Shown here piece by piece: positions 9,565 to 18,844 of a stretch of 36,983 bases of DNA. This DNA is from an uncultured Granulosicoccaceae bacterium (GTDB lineage Bacteria; Pseudomonadota; Gammaproteobacteria; Granulosicoccales; Granulosicoccaceae): contig CALLLY010000391.1 of the NCBI GenBank assembly GCA_938008205.1, positions 1-36,983 of the forward strand, read 5' to 3'. A program made the translations under genes and the position numbers. The notes below the pieces were generated by a model that was given only the letters and a program-made list of their open reading frames with translations, was not told where the DNA came from and did no database searches. How positions within the stretch are numbered: the first letter of the stretch is position 1; every line of letters begins with the position of its first letter.

Positions 9565-10050
9565 CTATGAATCAACGTCGGCTATTAACGTGGCATTGAG
9601 GCTTCTTGAGTGACCTCTGAACAGCGCAATAGTCTCGTTGTTCTGATTGACAACTTCGGCATCGTAAGTGCCGGAGCGTTTACCACGATTTACTTCTATG
9701 GCAACAGCGGTGAGGGTGTCATTGAGCTTACCTGGTGCAACAAACGTGATGGAGTTGTGCTGTGCGACCGCTACCTGATTGTAGCTGTTGCAGGCAAAAG
9801 CGAATGCAGTATCTGCCAGTGTAAAAATAAACCCGCCATGGCAGATGTCGTGACCATTAGTATGTTGCTGTTCCACCTTCATTGAAACAGTTGCCGTACC
9901 GGGGGCGACGCTTATCAGAGTGATGCCAATGCTTTTACTGGCGTCGTCATTACTCCACATAGCTTCGGCACTGCGCGTTGCGAGTTCTTCGGGGCTCAAG
10001 GCCTCAATCCTATACTTTGAAGTGGTCAGTCTAGCGAAATCGGTTATCAA
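9565..10050 (-). CDS. paaI: hydroxyphenylacetyl-CoA thioesterase
   Basis: Hotdog motif NGHDICHGGFIFTLADTAFAFACNSYNQ, close to E. coli PaaI; N-terminus overlaps the paaX 3' end. Confidence 0.9.
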   Translation of the reverse strand: MITDFARLTTSKYRIEALSPEELATRSAEAMWSNDDASKSIGITLISVAPGTATVSMKVEQQHTNGHDICHGGFIFTLADTAFAFACNSYNQVAVAQHNSITFVAPGKLNDTLTAVAIEVNRGKRSGTYDAEVVNQNNETIALFRGHSRSLNATLIADVDS

Positions 10051-10885
10051 TTACGATATCTGAAACCGGCAGCGGGCCATTTGGTCCCTGCGCCTGTGTA
10101 TCCAGCCAGTGTTCTGCCAGCGGTGTCAGTTGACTGTACAGCAGGGCCACTTTTTTATGGCAGACTTCATCGACGGTGGGTGTAGAGGCAAATCTGACCG
10201 CTGCAGGGTTATGCCGTAGTCTGATGCGCCGCCATTCGTGAATTAGCAGTGTTCGTGTGGCCAATGCCAGCAGTGCATTTTGCACATTCACCTGCAAAAG
10301 ACTATCTACACGCGCTGATAAGCGTTGATATTTCTCAGCAATTAGCGCTGGCAATAGTTGTTGCAATACCCACGCAGGGAGAGAGTTGTTCTGCAGTCGG
10401 CAGACCAGATGGCCTTCACTTGTCAGTTGTTCGATTGCAGTAGTATCTTTTAATTCCGCGATCACAACGCTTTTACCGTGCAGTGACATAGGCCGGGCAA
10501 TAAGATTTTGTGGCAGTGGCTGGTGCGGGTGAGTTGCGACAACGTACAGATCGCCGGTGTCATAACAAGCTTCCGGCAGTGCCTGATAGATTCTGGCAGA
10601 CGCACCAGCGAACTCGTAGATGCCTTTTTCAGCCAGGCGATAGTAACTTTTACGGCCAGACCTGGTGCGTTCTACCCAGCCATCTTTACACAGCCTGGAC
10701 AGTGCTGTGCGTACTGCGCCACTGCCAATAGTCAGTGCCTCCATGACTTCCTGAATAGTGCCGGCTGAAACGGCACCGCCGCGTGTGGAGATGGAGTCGC
10801 CGAAGTAAGTAATAATGACCGACCATGCTTTAAGTGAGTTCTCTGCACGCAATTCGTCGAGCAGTGTTTCAAAACTGTTTGACAC
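10031..10885 (-). CDS. paaX: phenylacetate catabolism transcriptional repressor PaaX
   Basis: SWSVIITYFGDSISTRGGAVSAGTIQEVMEALTIGSGAVRTALSRLCKDGWVERTRSGRKSYYRL winged-HTH typical of PaaX. Confidence 0.92.
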   Translation of the reverse strand: MSNSFETLLDELRAENSLKAWSVIITYFGDSISTRGGAVSAGTIQEVMEALTIGSGAVRTALSRLCKDGWVERTRSGRKSYYRLAEKGIYEFAGASARIYQALPEACYDTGDLYVVATHPHQPLPQNLIARPMSLHGKSVVIAELKDTTAIEQLTSEGHLVCRLQNNSLPAWVLQQLLPALIAEKYQRLSARVDSLLQVNVQNALLALATRTLLIHEWRRIRLRHNPAAVRFASTPTVDEVCHKKVALLYSQLTPLAEHWLDTQAQGPNGPLPVSDIVIDNRFR

Positions 10886-10894
10886 CGTCGTGCT

Positions 10895-12940
10895 TTACAG
10901 TGCGTTCATGGTGTGTAGCTGATAGCTTGCTACCTGCTCATCGTGCTGGTTCAACAGCTTTACGTGCCAGCGTACTTCGCCATAGTCGTCATTGCGTTTT
11001 TTCTTATGTTGTACCGTCAGGCTGACTTTGATGCTGTCACCCGGCGATACCGGTTTTTGAAAGCTCAGATCTGTCAATCCGGTGTTGGCGAGTACCGGCC
11101 CCGGGGCAGGGTCCACAAACAGACCGGCTGCAAACGAAAGCAGCAGGTAACCGTGTGCGACACGGCCAGGAAAAAACGGATTGGCAGCAGCGGCATCTTC
11201 ATCCATGTGGGCATAGAAGGTGTCACCGGTGAAGTGAGCAAAGTGTTCAATGTTTTCCAGTGTGATCTCGCGGCCATCGGTGTGCAGTGTTTCACCAATC
11301 TCGAGTGCGTTAAAAGATTTGCGAAACGGGTGTTCAGTTTTAGTAGTCTCTTTTGCGCCGACAACATAACTGCCGGTCACGGATTGCAACAGATCAGGAG
11401 AGCCTTGTATTGCAGTGCGTTGCATGTAGTGCTTCACCGCTCTGATGCCTCCGAGCTCTTCACCCCCTCCGGCGCGGCCGGGCCCGCCATGAACCATGTG
11501 CGGCAGAGGGGCTCCATGCCCTGTGGCCTCTTTAGCTGAGTGCAGGTTGTTAAAATACAGTCGCCCGTGCCACGCCGCAGATCGGCTGGTGACTTCTCTC
11601 GCAATACTGCCATCCTGAGTAACTACTGATGCAACCAGACTACCCTGACCCCGGTTGAGCAACTCGCAAGCGTGATTTAAGTTTTTGTAAGGCATTAGTG
11701 TGGACACCGGACCGAATGCTTCAACGCAATGCACCGTCGCTGTGTTATCGGGATCATTGCAGCAATACAGCTTTGGGGTAATAAAAGCACTGTGGTTTAT
11801 ATTTTCACCTTCGATGTTAAGGTCTGTACTGCCAAATACCAGCGTGGCATCAGCGCTGATTTGCTCGCAGGCCGCGACCACACTTTGCTTTTGGTCGGCG
11901 GACACCAGTGCTCCCATGGTGGTTTGCGATAATGACGGATCGCCAATGACTAATTGTGCAAGCTTTGCATTGAGCGCTTGTGTGGTGTTGTCTATCAGAG
12001 ACTGCGGTACCAGTATGCGGCGAATTGCCGTACATTTTTGACCGGCTTTAACAGTCATTTCACTAAATATTTCATTGATAAAGAGATCAAAGTCTTGGCT
12101 GCCGTGACTGATGTCGGGGCCGAGCAATGTGGCGTTCAAGCTGTCTTGTTCCGCATTGAATGGGACGGCGTTTTGCAAAAGATTAGCGTTGGATCGCAAC
12201 GTATTAGCGGTATTCGCAGAACCGGTGAAAGTCACAATGTCCTGTGACTCCAGTTCATTCAGTAGATTGCCAGTGCTTCCGCAAATTAATTGAAAGGAGC
12301 CGGGCGGGAATATGCCGCTGTCAATCATCAGCTTAAAGCAGGCTTCGGTGATGTAGCTGGTGGAAGTAGCAGGCTTGATAATCGCAGGCATACCGGCCAG
12401 CAAAGTGGGTGCTAGTTTTTCAAGCATGCCCCACACTGGAAAATTAAACGCATTAATATGAACGGCAACACCGGGTTTGCTGGTGTAAACATGTTGGCCG
12501 ACAAAAGAACCGTGTCGCGATAACTGTTCAACTTCCCCATCGGTGCAAAGAGTGTCATCAGGGAGTTCTCGTCTTCCCTTGGACGCATAGACAAAAACGG
12601 TGGCAATACCGCCGTCTATATCAATTTTTGAATCTGCCGCAGTCGCACCACTGTGAAAAGCCAGCTGCGTAAGATATTCAGTGTGCTCGCCAATATAGAG
12701 TGCCAGCTGCTTCAGCTTTTTGGCTCTGTCGTGAAAGGTGAGCTCTCTGAGTGCCGGACCGCCCTGTTGTCGCGCATAGCTGAGCATGGCCTGAGTATCT
12801 ATACCATTGTTGCCAGCGCATGCGATTTGTTCGCCGGTGACGGCGGAATGTATAAGCCGTGCACTTGAGTCGGGCTTTATCCATTGATTTCCAACATAGC
12901 TGCTGACAATCTGGTCGGGGATGCTGAGATTGTGTTGCAT
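10895..12940 (-). CDS. paaZ: bifunctional oxepin-CoA hydrolase/3-oxo-5,6-dehydrosuberyl-CoA semialdehyde dehydrogenase PaaZ
   Basis: 681 aa; aldehyde dehydrogenase domain (HINAFNFPVWGMLEKLAPTLLAGMPAIIKPA, GQKCTAIRRILVP) plus C-terminal MaoC hydratase domain (FAHFTGDTFYAHMDEDAA...FFPGRVAHGYLLLSFAAGLFV). Confidence 0.95.
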   Translation of the reverse strand: MQHNLSIPDQIVSSYVGNQWIKPDSSARLIHSAVTGEQIACAGNNGIDTQAMLSYARQQGGPALRELTFHDRAKKLKQLALYIGEHTEYLTQLAFHSGATAADSKIDIDGGIATVFVYASKGRRELPDDTLCTDGEVEQLSRHGSFVGQHVYTSKPGVAVHINAFNFPVWGMLEKLAPTLLAGMPAIIKPATSTSYITEACFKLMIDSGIFPPGSFQLICGSTGNLLNELESQDIVTFTGSANTANTLRSNANLLQNAVPFNAEQDSLNATLLGPDISHGSQDFDLFINEIFSEMTVKAGQKCTAIRRILVPQSLIDNTTQALNAKLAQLVIGDPSLSQTTMGALVSADQKQSVVAACEQISADATLVFGSTDLNIEGENINHSAFITPKLYCCNDPDNTATVHCVEAFGPVSTLMPYKNLNHACELLNRGQGSLVASVVTQDGSIAREVTSRSAAWHGRLYFNNLHSAKEATGHGAPLPHMVHGGPGRAGGGEELGGIRAVKHYMQRTAIQGSPDLLQSVTGSYVVGAKETTKTEHPFRKSFNALEIGETLHTDGREITLENIEHFAHFTGDTFYAHMDEDAAAANPFFPGRVAHGYLLLSFAAGLFVDPAPGPVLANTGLTDLSFQKPVSPGDSIKVSLTVQHKKKRNDDYGEVRWHVKLLNQHDEQVASYQLHTMNAL

Positions 12941-12987
12941 AGTTTTATTGCTCAGGGATACTCGGCGCGGGTGTACCTGGATCAGTT

Positions 12988-15024
12988 TTACCTGGATAAG
13001 GCGTACTTGTTGGCTAAGGTCCAGCTGTCGGGGCTTTGAGTGATAACGCGGTTGAGCGCGTCCCGAATTGCATCATCTCCGGCTTGAGCGGCGGCGTGCA
13101 TGGGGCCGCCGCGCCAGCGTGGAAAACCATAGCCGTGTATTTTGACCATATCTATATCAAGTTCGCGTTCGGCAATGCCTTCTTCGAGAATGCGTGCTCC
13201 TTCATTGGCAAGCACTGCGATGAGTCGCTGTTGAATGTCTGATTCATCGAAGGATTGTCTTGTGATGTTTTGCTGTCGTGAGTATTCATTGATCAGATCA
13301 ATCACTTTTTGATCATTGTGTGGCTGGCGGCTGCCCTGTTCATAGATGTACCACCCTGCGCCATTGCGTTGCCCGAATCGTTCCAGCTCGCATAGCTGGT
13401 CGGCAATTGGGATGTATCGTTCCGCCGGGTCACGCGTGGGTGCCAGCCGCTTTCTATTGGCGTATCCGATTTGCAGGCCGGTTAAGTCCTGTAACTGATA
13501 CGGACCCATAGGCATACCATAATTTCGCATGGCGTTATCGATCTGTAGCGGGCTGGCGCCGTCGGCCAACAGGTAATCTGCCTGCCTTCTGTAGGCGGCC
13601 AGCATACGGTTGCCAATGAATCCATCGCAGATACCCGACAAAACACCTGTTTTTCCGAGCTTTTTAGCAAACGCAAACGAAGTAGCCAATACGTCCGTTG
13701 AGGTATGTGGCGTACGAACAATCTCCAGTAACTTCATGATATGCGCTGGAGAAAAAAAGTGCAGTCCGACAATACGCGATGGGTTATCGGTGTCGGCTGC
13801 AATATCCAGAGGGTTAATATAAGACGTGTTGGTTGCAATAATAGCGTCGCTGCGCAGGTGTTTGGCCAAGTCTTTAAAAACCGTTTGTTTTACTGCTAAG
13901 TCTTCAAATACCGCTTCAATGGCAATGTCGCATTGTGCGGCAATGCTGTAGTCGTCACTGCACTGCAGCATGGACATCTTTTTCTGCAAACCGGCTTTAT
14001 CGATTTTTCCACGCTTCAGTGCGCTTTGCAGAAGGTTATCAACATTGCTGATACCGGTTTGAGGATTGACTTCGATCATTCGAACTTCGAGACCGGCCAG
14101 CAAGCATGCGGCTGCTATTCCCGACCCCATCAGGCCACCACCGACGATGGCAATAGATTGAAAAGGTTTTACGTTGCCGTTTTTTATTGCATCGGGCTTT
14201 GCGACTAAACGTTCAGCAAAGAATGCATGGCGAAGTGCGACAGATTGTTCGCTGTTACGCAGCGTTAAATGAAGTTGCCGTTCCATTGGTTGCCCTTCGC
14301 TAAAGGGTATTTTAGTGGTCCATTCAACGGCCCGCAGATTGTCCAGCGGGGCGGTTGCACCTTTGGCGGCTTTGGTTACTTTGACCTTTTGATCTGCAAA
14401 GAAATCGGCCGGCACTGCGGTAACGGACCGTTGACTGACACTGGTTGGTGTGCGGGCTGCGGACGGGCTCTCTAAAAATGCCTTCGCAGCAACATCCAGG
14501 GGTTCCTGCACAATGGCATCGAGGCCTCCTGCTTCGAGCAATTCTGACGCACTGATCATGCGACCGCTGCAGCAAAGATCGGCCGCCAGTTCTGCGCCCA
14601 CCAGTCTTGGCAATCGTTGCGTGCCTCCGGCGCCGGGCACCAGCCCCAGGTTGACCTCGGGCAAGCCGAAGCGACTGGTTGCGGTGGAGAGGCGAAAGTC
14701 GCAAGCCATGGCGAGTTCAAACCCACCGCCGAGCACGGTGCCGAACATGGCTGCCAGCCAGATAATCGGACTGTCTTCTATTTGCTGATAGACATCCGGC
14801 AGGTGTGGTTCCTGTGGCGGTTTGCCGAATTCCGAGATGTCTCCACCTGCAACGAAAGTTCGACCGTGGCATTGAATAATGCCATGCGTGTGTCCGGCTG
14901 AGGTTGCCGCTGTAACTGCGTCGGCAAGCCCGGCTCGCACCGATAAAGACATAGCGTTAACCGGCGGGTGGTCAATGGTGATAATCGCCAGGCCGTCTTC
15001 TGCATGGTAGGTAACAGGGTTCAA
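12988..15024 (-). CDS. enoyl-CoA hydratase/3-hydroxyacyl-CoA dehydrogenase fusion protein (FadB/FadJ-like; likely paa ring-cleavage product beta-oxidation)
   Basis: N-terminal crotonase motifs ([31 protein letters not shown]) followed by 3HCDH motifs ([41 protein letters not shown]). Confidence 0.92.
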   Translation of the reverse strand: MNPVTYHAEDGLAIITIDHPPVNAMSLSVRAGLADAVTAATSAGHTHGIIQCHGRTFVAGGDISEFGKPPQEPHLPDVYQQIEDSPIIWLAAMFGTVLGGGFELAMACDFRLSTATSRFGLPEVNLGLVPGAGGTQRLPRLVGAELAADLCCSGRMISASELLEAGGLDAIVQEPLDVAAKAFLESPSAARTPTSVSQRSVTAVPADFFADQKVKVTKAAKGATAPLDNLRAVEWTTKIPFSEGQPMERQLHLTLRNSEQSVALRHAFFAERLVAKPDAIKNGNVKPFQSIAIVGGGLMGSGIAAACLLAGLEVRMIEVNPQTGISNVDNLLQSALKRGKIDKAGLQKKMSMLQCSDDYSIAAQCDIAIEAVFEDLAVKQTVFKDLAKHLRSDAIIATNTSYINPLDIAADTDNPSRIVGLHFFSPAHIMKLLEIVRTPHTSTDVLATSFAFAKKLGKTGVLSGICDGFIGNRMLAAYRRQADYLLADGASPLQIDNAMRNYGMPMGPYQLQDLTGLQIGYANRKRLAPTRDPAERYIPIADQLCELERFGQRNGAGWYIYEQGSRQPHNDQKVIDLINEYSRQQNITRQSFDESDIQQRLIAVLANEGARILEEGIAERELDIDMVKIHGYGFPRWRGGPMHAAAQAGDDAIRDALNRVITQSPDSWTLANKYALSR

Positions 15025-15070
15025 GCGGGTCTCTCCGGGTAGGAATCAAGCAAAACGTCGCAGTGTCGCT

Positions 15071-15114
15071 ATATGTTACAGAATTTGCATTGGTAATCAA
15101 ATTCTGTAACATAT
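15071..15114. promoter_or_regulatory. perfect 17-bp inverted repeat (10-bp spacer) in the divergent paa promoter; candidate PaaX operator overlapping two symmetric promoters
   Basis: ATATGTTACAGAATTTG-cattggtaat-CAAATTCTGTAACATAT; + strand TTGCAT-16-TAACAT (15085-15112), - strand TTGATT-16-TAACAT (15100-15073). Confidence 0.75.
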
Positions 15115-15143
15115 CAATTTTCAGGCACACCGACGGGGCGACC

Positions 15144-16136
15144 ATGTATTCGCAGGGTTTAATTGGTGCAAACACCGAAACGCAGGAAACGCCGGAGTTT
15201 CTGGCGGCTTTTCAGGCGCGTATAGACGCCGAGGAAAAGATCGAGCCGAACGATCCCATGCCGGCAGCCTATCGCAAGACACTAATTCGGATGATCAGTC
15301 AGCACGCACATTCCGAGATCGTTGGCATGCTGCCGGAAGGTAACTGGATTACCCGCGCACCCACGCTGCGGCGCAAGGTGGCGCTGCTTGCGAAAGTGCA
15401 GGACGAGGGTGGTCATGGACTGTACTTGTATTCGGCCGCTGAAACGCTGGGTGTATCGCGTGAACAGCTGACTCAGGAACTGCTAACCGGCAAAGCGAAG
15501 TATTCTTCGATCTTCAATTACCCCACACCGACCTGGGCGGATATCGGTGCCATAGGCTGGCTGGTAGACGGCGCGGCAATTATGAACCAGGTGCCATTGT
15601 GCCGGTGCTCGTATGGTCCCTATGCCAGAGCTATGATTCGCGTGTGTAAAGAAGAGAGCTTTCATCAGCGGCAGGGCTATGAGTTGATGACCAGTCTTGC
15701 CGAAGGCACCGAAGAACAAAAAGCTATGGCACAGGACGCTCTCAATCGCTGGTGGTGGCCATCGCTAATGATGTTTGGTCCGTCCGATTCCGATAGTCAG
15801 CACTCTGATCAGTCGATGGCCTGGAAGATCAAACGCTTCACCAATGATGAACTTAGACAGAAATTTGTCGATGCGACTGTCCCTCAGGCCGAGTTGATCG
15901 GGCTTTCGATGCCTGATGAAAAGCTCACATGGAATGAATCTAAAAACAACGGGCAGGGTGGGTATGACTTTGGTGAAATTGACTGGGATGAATTCTGGCA
16001 GGTAGTGAAAGGCCACGGCATGATGAATAAAGACCGAATCAATGCCAAACGTAAGGCCTGGGATGATGGTGCATGGGTTCGGCAGGCTGCACTGGCACAC
16101 GCCGAAAAGCAAAACCAACGCAAAGCGGCCGCTTAA
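15144..16136 (+). CDS. paaA: 1,2-phenylacetyl-CoA epoxidase subunit PaaA
   Basis: Strong PaaA similarity ([59 protein letters not shown]). Start re-assigned from 15063 to the ATG at 15144 because 15063 lies in the promoter palindrome region. Confidence 0.95.
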   Translation: MYSQGLIGANTETQETPEFLAAFQARIDAEEKIEPNDPMPAAYRKTLIRMISQHAHSEIVGMLPEGNWITRAPTLRRKVALLAKVQDEGGHGLYLYSAAETLGVSREQLTQELLTGKAKYSSIFNYPTPTWADIGAIGWLVDGAAIMNQVPLCRCSYGPYARAMIRVCKEESFHQRQGYELMTSLAEGTEEQKAMAQDALNRWWWPSLMMFGPSDSDSQHSDQSMAWKIKRFTNDELRQKFVDATVPQAELIGLSMPDEKLTWNESKNNGQGGYDFGEIDWDEFWQVVKGHGMMNKDRINAKRKAWDDGAWVRQAALAHAEKQNQRKAAA

Positions 16137-16146
16137 GGGAAGCGCT

Positions 16147-16437
16147 ATGAGTGATGAAAAAATGATTCCGCTGTGGGAAGTGTTTATCCGCCCGCGCAAT
16201 GGATTGAACCATAAACATGTTGGTAGTCTGCATGCCGCTGATGGGGAGCTGGCGTTGCAGGCAGCGCGCGATGTTTATACACGGCGTGAAGAGGGCAATT
16301 CTATCTGGGTGGTGCGGGCAGAAGATATTCTTGCTTCAGATCCCGATAAAAGTGCTGAAAACTTCGATCCCGCGGCAGATAAAATCTATCGCCACCCGAG
16401 CTTTTACGATATTCCTGATGAAGTGGGGCACATGTAG
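16147..16437 (+). CDS. paaB: 1,2-phenylacetyl-CoA epoxidase subunit PaaB
   Basis: WEVFIRPRNGLNHKHVGSLHAADGELALQAARDVYTRREEGNSIWVV; start re-assigned to the ATG at 16147 downstream of paaA. Confidence 0.95.
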   Translation: MSDEKMIPLWEVFIRPRNGLNHKHVGSLHAADGELALQAARDVYTRREEGNSIWVVRAEDILASDPDKSAENFDPAADKIYRHPSFYDIPDEVGHM

Positions 16438-17198
16438 TGACAGAGCATAAGGACCATCTGAAAGTTGCACTGCTGCAAGTAGCGGATGATCATTTGATAC
16501 TGGGACACCGTTTGTCGGAATGGTGCGGCCATGCCCCCATGCTGGAAGAAGATTTATCGATGCCTAATATGGCACTTGATCTTATCGGTCAGGCGCGGCA
16601 TCTATATACCTATGCGGCAGAACTTGAAGGGCTGCAGCGCAGTGAAGACGATCTTGCCTATCTTCGCACAGATCGCGAATACACGAATTGCCTGCTGGTA
16701 GAGCGTGGCAATATAGATTTTGCACATACCATGCTCAAGCAGTTGTATTTCGCTGCTTATATGAAGCCTTTCTGGCAATTTGTAGAAGGCTGTTCAGATA
16801 ACACCCTCAGTGCCATAGCTGGTAAAGCGGTGAAAGAAATCTCTTACCATATAAGACATGCCGGTGAGTGGGTTATCCGGCTTGGTGACGGTACTGACGA
16901 GAGCGCCGAGCGCATGCATCTGGCCGTCGAAACGCTGCATCCGTACACGGAAGAGCTATTTTGGATCGATGAACATCGCAAGATCTGTATCGATGCCGGC
17001 CTGCTGCCAGCGGCTGATGTAGTACGGCCTCAGTGGGACGCTACGATCAGCGCTGTGTTTGAACAGGCAAAGCTTGCCATTCCAGAGGTAACCTATCCGC
17101 TTCTGGGCGGGCGCGAAGGGAAACATACAGAAGCGTTTGGATATCTGTTGGCAGAGTTACAGTATATGCAGCGAGCGTATCCGGGGGCACAGTGGTAG
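16437..17198 (+). CDS. paaC: 1,2-phenylacetyl-CoA epoxidase subunit PaaC
   Basis: LGHRLSEWCGHAPMLEEDLSMPNMALDLIGQARHLYTYAAELEG; GTG start overlapping the paaB TAG. Confidence 0.95.
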   Translation: MTEHKDHLKVALLQVADDHLILGHRLSEWCGHAPMLEEDLSMPNMALDLIGQARHLYTYAAELEGLQRSEDDLAYLRTDREYTNCLLVERGNIDFAHTMLKQLYFAAYMKPFWQFVEGCSDNTLSAIAGKAVKEISYHIRHAGEWVIRLGDGTDESAERMHLAVETLHPYTEELFWIDEHRKICIDAGLLPAADVVRPQWDATISAVFEQAKLAIPEVTYPLLGGREGKHTEAFGYLLAELQYMQRAYPGAQW

Positions 17199-17674
17199 AT
17201 GTAGTACAACAAGCGCGTCTGGTTGCGCAAGCGGTCGCTGATCCCGAATTGCCTTTCCTGACCGTGCAGGATCTCGGTATTCTGCGCGGCGTAAAGCTGG
17301 AAAACGGGGTGGTGATTGCTAGTGTCGCACCGACTTACTCGGGTTGTCCTGCGGTTCGGGTTATTGAACAGGCGGTGGAGCAGGCATTGGCAGAAGCCGG
17401 GTTTCAGGCGCGTGTTGAAAGAGTAATGCATCCGCCATGGAGTACCGAGTGGATTACGCCTGAAGGGCGCAGGAAATTGCTTGAAAACGGGATTGCACCT
17501 CCGCCTGCGGACGCATCAGCCGATCAAACTTTTTTTGCGGTTCGTGAGGTTCAATGTCCTCTTTGCAAAAGCATGAGTACAGAGAAAGTTTCCGAGTTTG
17601 GTTCTACGCCTTGTAAAGCACAGTACCGATGCAAGAGTTGTCTTGAGCCATTTGATCACTTCAAATGTCACTAG
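17192..17674 (+). CDS. paaD: 1,2-phenylacetyl-CoA epoxidase assembly protein PaaD (DUF59/MIP18-type)
   Basis: DPELPFLTVQDLGILRGV...PTYSGCPA and C-terminal CPLCKS...CKAQYRCKSCLEPFDHFKCH zinc-ribbon. Confidence 0.94.
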   Translation: MVDVVQQARLVAQAVADPELPFLTVQDLGILRGVKLENGVVIASVAPTYSGCPAVRVIEQAVEQALAEAGFQARVERVMHPPWSTEWITPEGRRKLLENGIAPPPADASADQTFFAVREVQCPLCKSMSTEKVSEFGSTPCKAQYRCKSCLEPFDHFKCH

Positions 17675-17761
17675 AGCGATGGCCGATCCATCCGGAGTGA
17701 CAAGCTCCCAGCGCATCTGTTGAATGACGTACTTCACCTGAAAAATCACTGAAAAAAGAAC

Positions 17762-18829
17762 ATGGCAAAGCCTGAATTTCATGAACTCACTATCGCCGCG
17801 GTCAGGCAGCTTACCGATGACTCGGTTGCCATTAGCTTTAGCCTGCCTGCCGAACTGGCTGATCACTATGACTTTGTTCCCGGTCAGTACCTGACCTTAA
17901 GAGCAACCGTTAATGACGAAGATGTTCGACGCTCGTATTCTATATGTTCCAAGTCTGGTGACCCGCTGGAGGTGGGCATAAAGAAGCTTAAAGGTGGGTT
18001 GTTTTCGACTTTTGCTCAGAGTCTTAAAGCCGGTGACAAGCTGCAGGTGATGACGCCGCAGGGCAATTTTAAAGCACAGCCAGAAGGGAAGCATCACTAT
18101 CTATTGATTGCCGCAGGCTCTGGAATTACTCCCTGTTTGTCTATTGCCAAATCGGTACTGGATCAGGAACCTGAAAGCCTTATCACTTTGGTTTACGGTA
18201 ACCGCACTACCGCTTCGATTATGTTCCGTCAGGACATAAATGATCTTAAAGATAAATATACAACGCGGTTTGTCTCTATCAATGTGATGTCTGGTGAAAA
18301 GCAGGATGCTGAGTGTTTGAATGGCAGAATCGACCGCGACAAGGTTATCTCTCTTATTGATCAAAAGTTATTGAATCTGTCGCACTGCGACGGTGTGTAT
18401 ATCTGCGGGCCCGCGGCAATGGTGGAAGACGTTAAGGCTGGCCTTGGTGCCGCGTTGAGTGATGATGTGGCGATTCATACAGAGCTGTTTACTACCGGTG
18501 ATGTGGCCAGAGAACCGGCTGTGGTGAACGTCCCTGTTGATTCTGATGCATTGTCAGTGAGAATAATTATTGATGGCGCTGAGCGTGAAGTAAAAATGAA
18601 TCCACAAAGCGAAACAGTATTGGCTGCGGCGCAGAAAGCCGGGCTTGACCTGCCGTTTTCCTGTGCGGGTGGCATGTGCTGCACGTGTCGCTGCAAGGTG
18701 GTTTCCGGTAAAACTGCGATGGATATGAACTTCTCTTTGGCTGACTGGGAACTGGAGGCCGGATTTACGCTTGCATGTCAGACCCGCCCGCTCGATGATT
18801 CTGTATTACTCGATTTTGACGAATTTTAA
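17762..18829 (+). CDS. paaE: 1,2-phenylacetyl-CoA epoxidase reductase PaaE
   Basis: FNR-type domain (GQYLTLRATVNDEDVRRSYSICS, IAAGSGITPCLSI) plus 2Fe-2S ferredoxin domain (LPFSCAGGMCCTCRCKVVSG). Confidence 0.95.
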   Translation: MAKPEFHELTIAAVRQLTDDSVAISFSLPAELADHYDFVPGQYLTLRATVNDEDVRRSYSICSKSGDPLEVGIKKLKGGLFSTFAQSLKAGDKLQVMTPQGNFKAQPEGKHHYLLIAAGSGITPCLSIAKSVLDQEPESLITLVYGNRTTASIMFRQDINDLKDKYTTRFVSINVMSGEKQDAECLNGRIDRDKVISLIDQKLLNLSHCDGVYICGPAAMVEDVKAGLGAALSDDVAIHTELFTTGDVAREPAVVNVPVDSDALSVRIIIDGAEREVKMNPQSETVLAAAQKAGLDLPFSCAGGMCCTCRCKVVSGKTAMDMNFSLADWELEAGFTLACQTRPLDDSVLLDFDEF

Positions 18830-18844
18830 GCGTAACCGTGGTTT

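Noticed and set aside
10943-11539. 198-aa + strand ORF
   Set aside because: Lies fully antisense to the well-supported paaZ coding sequence; composition looks like a shadow frame
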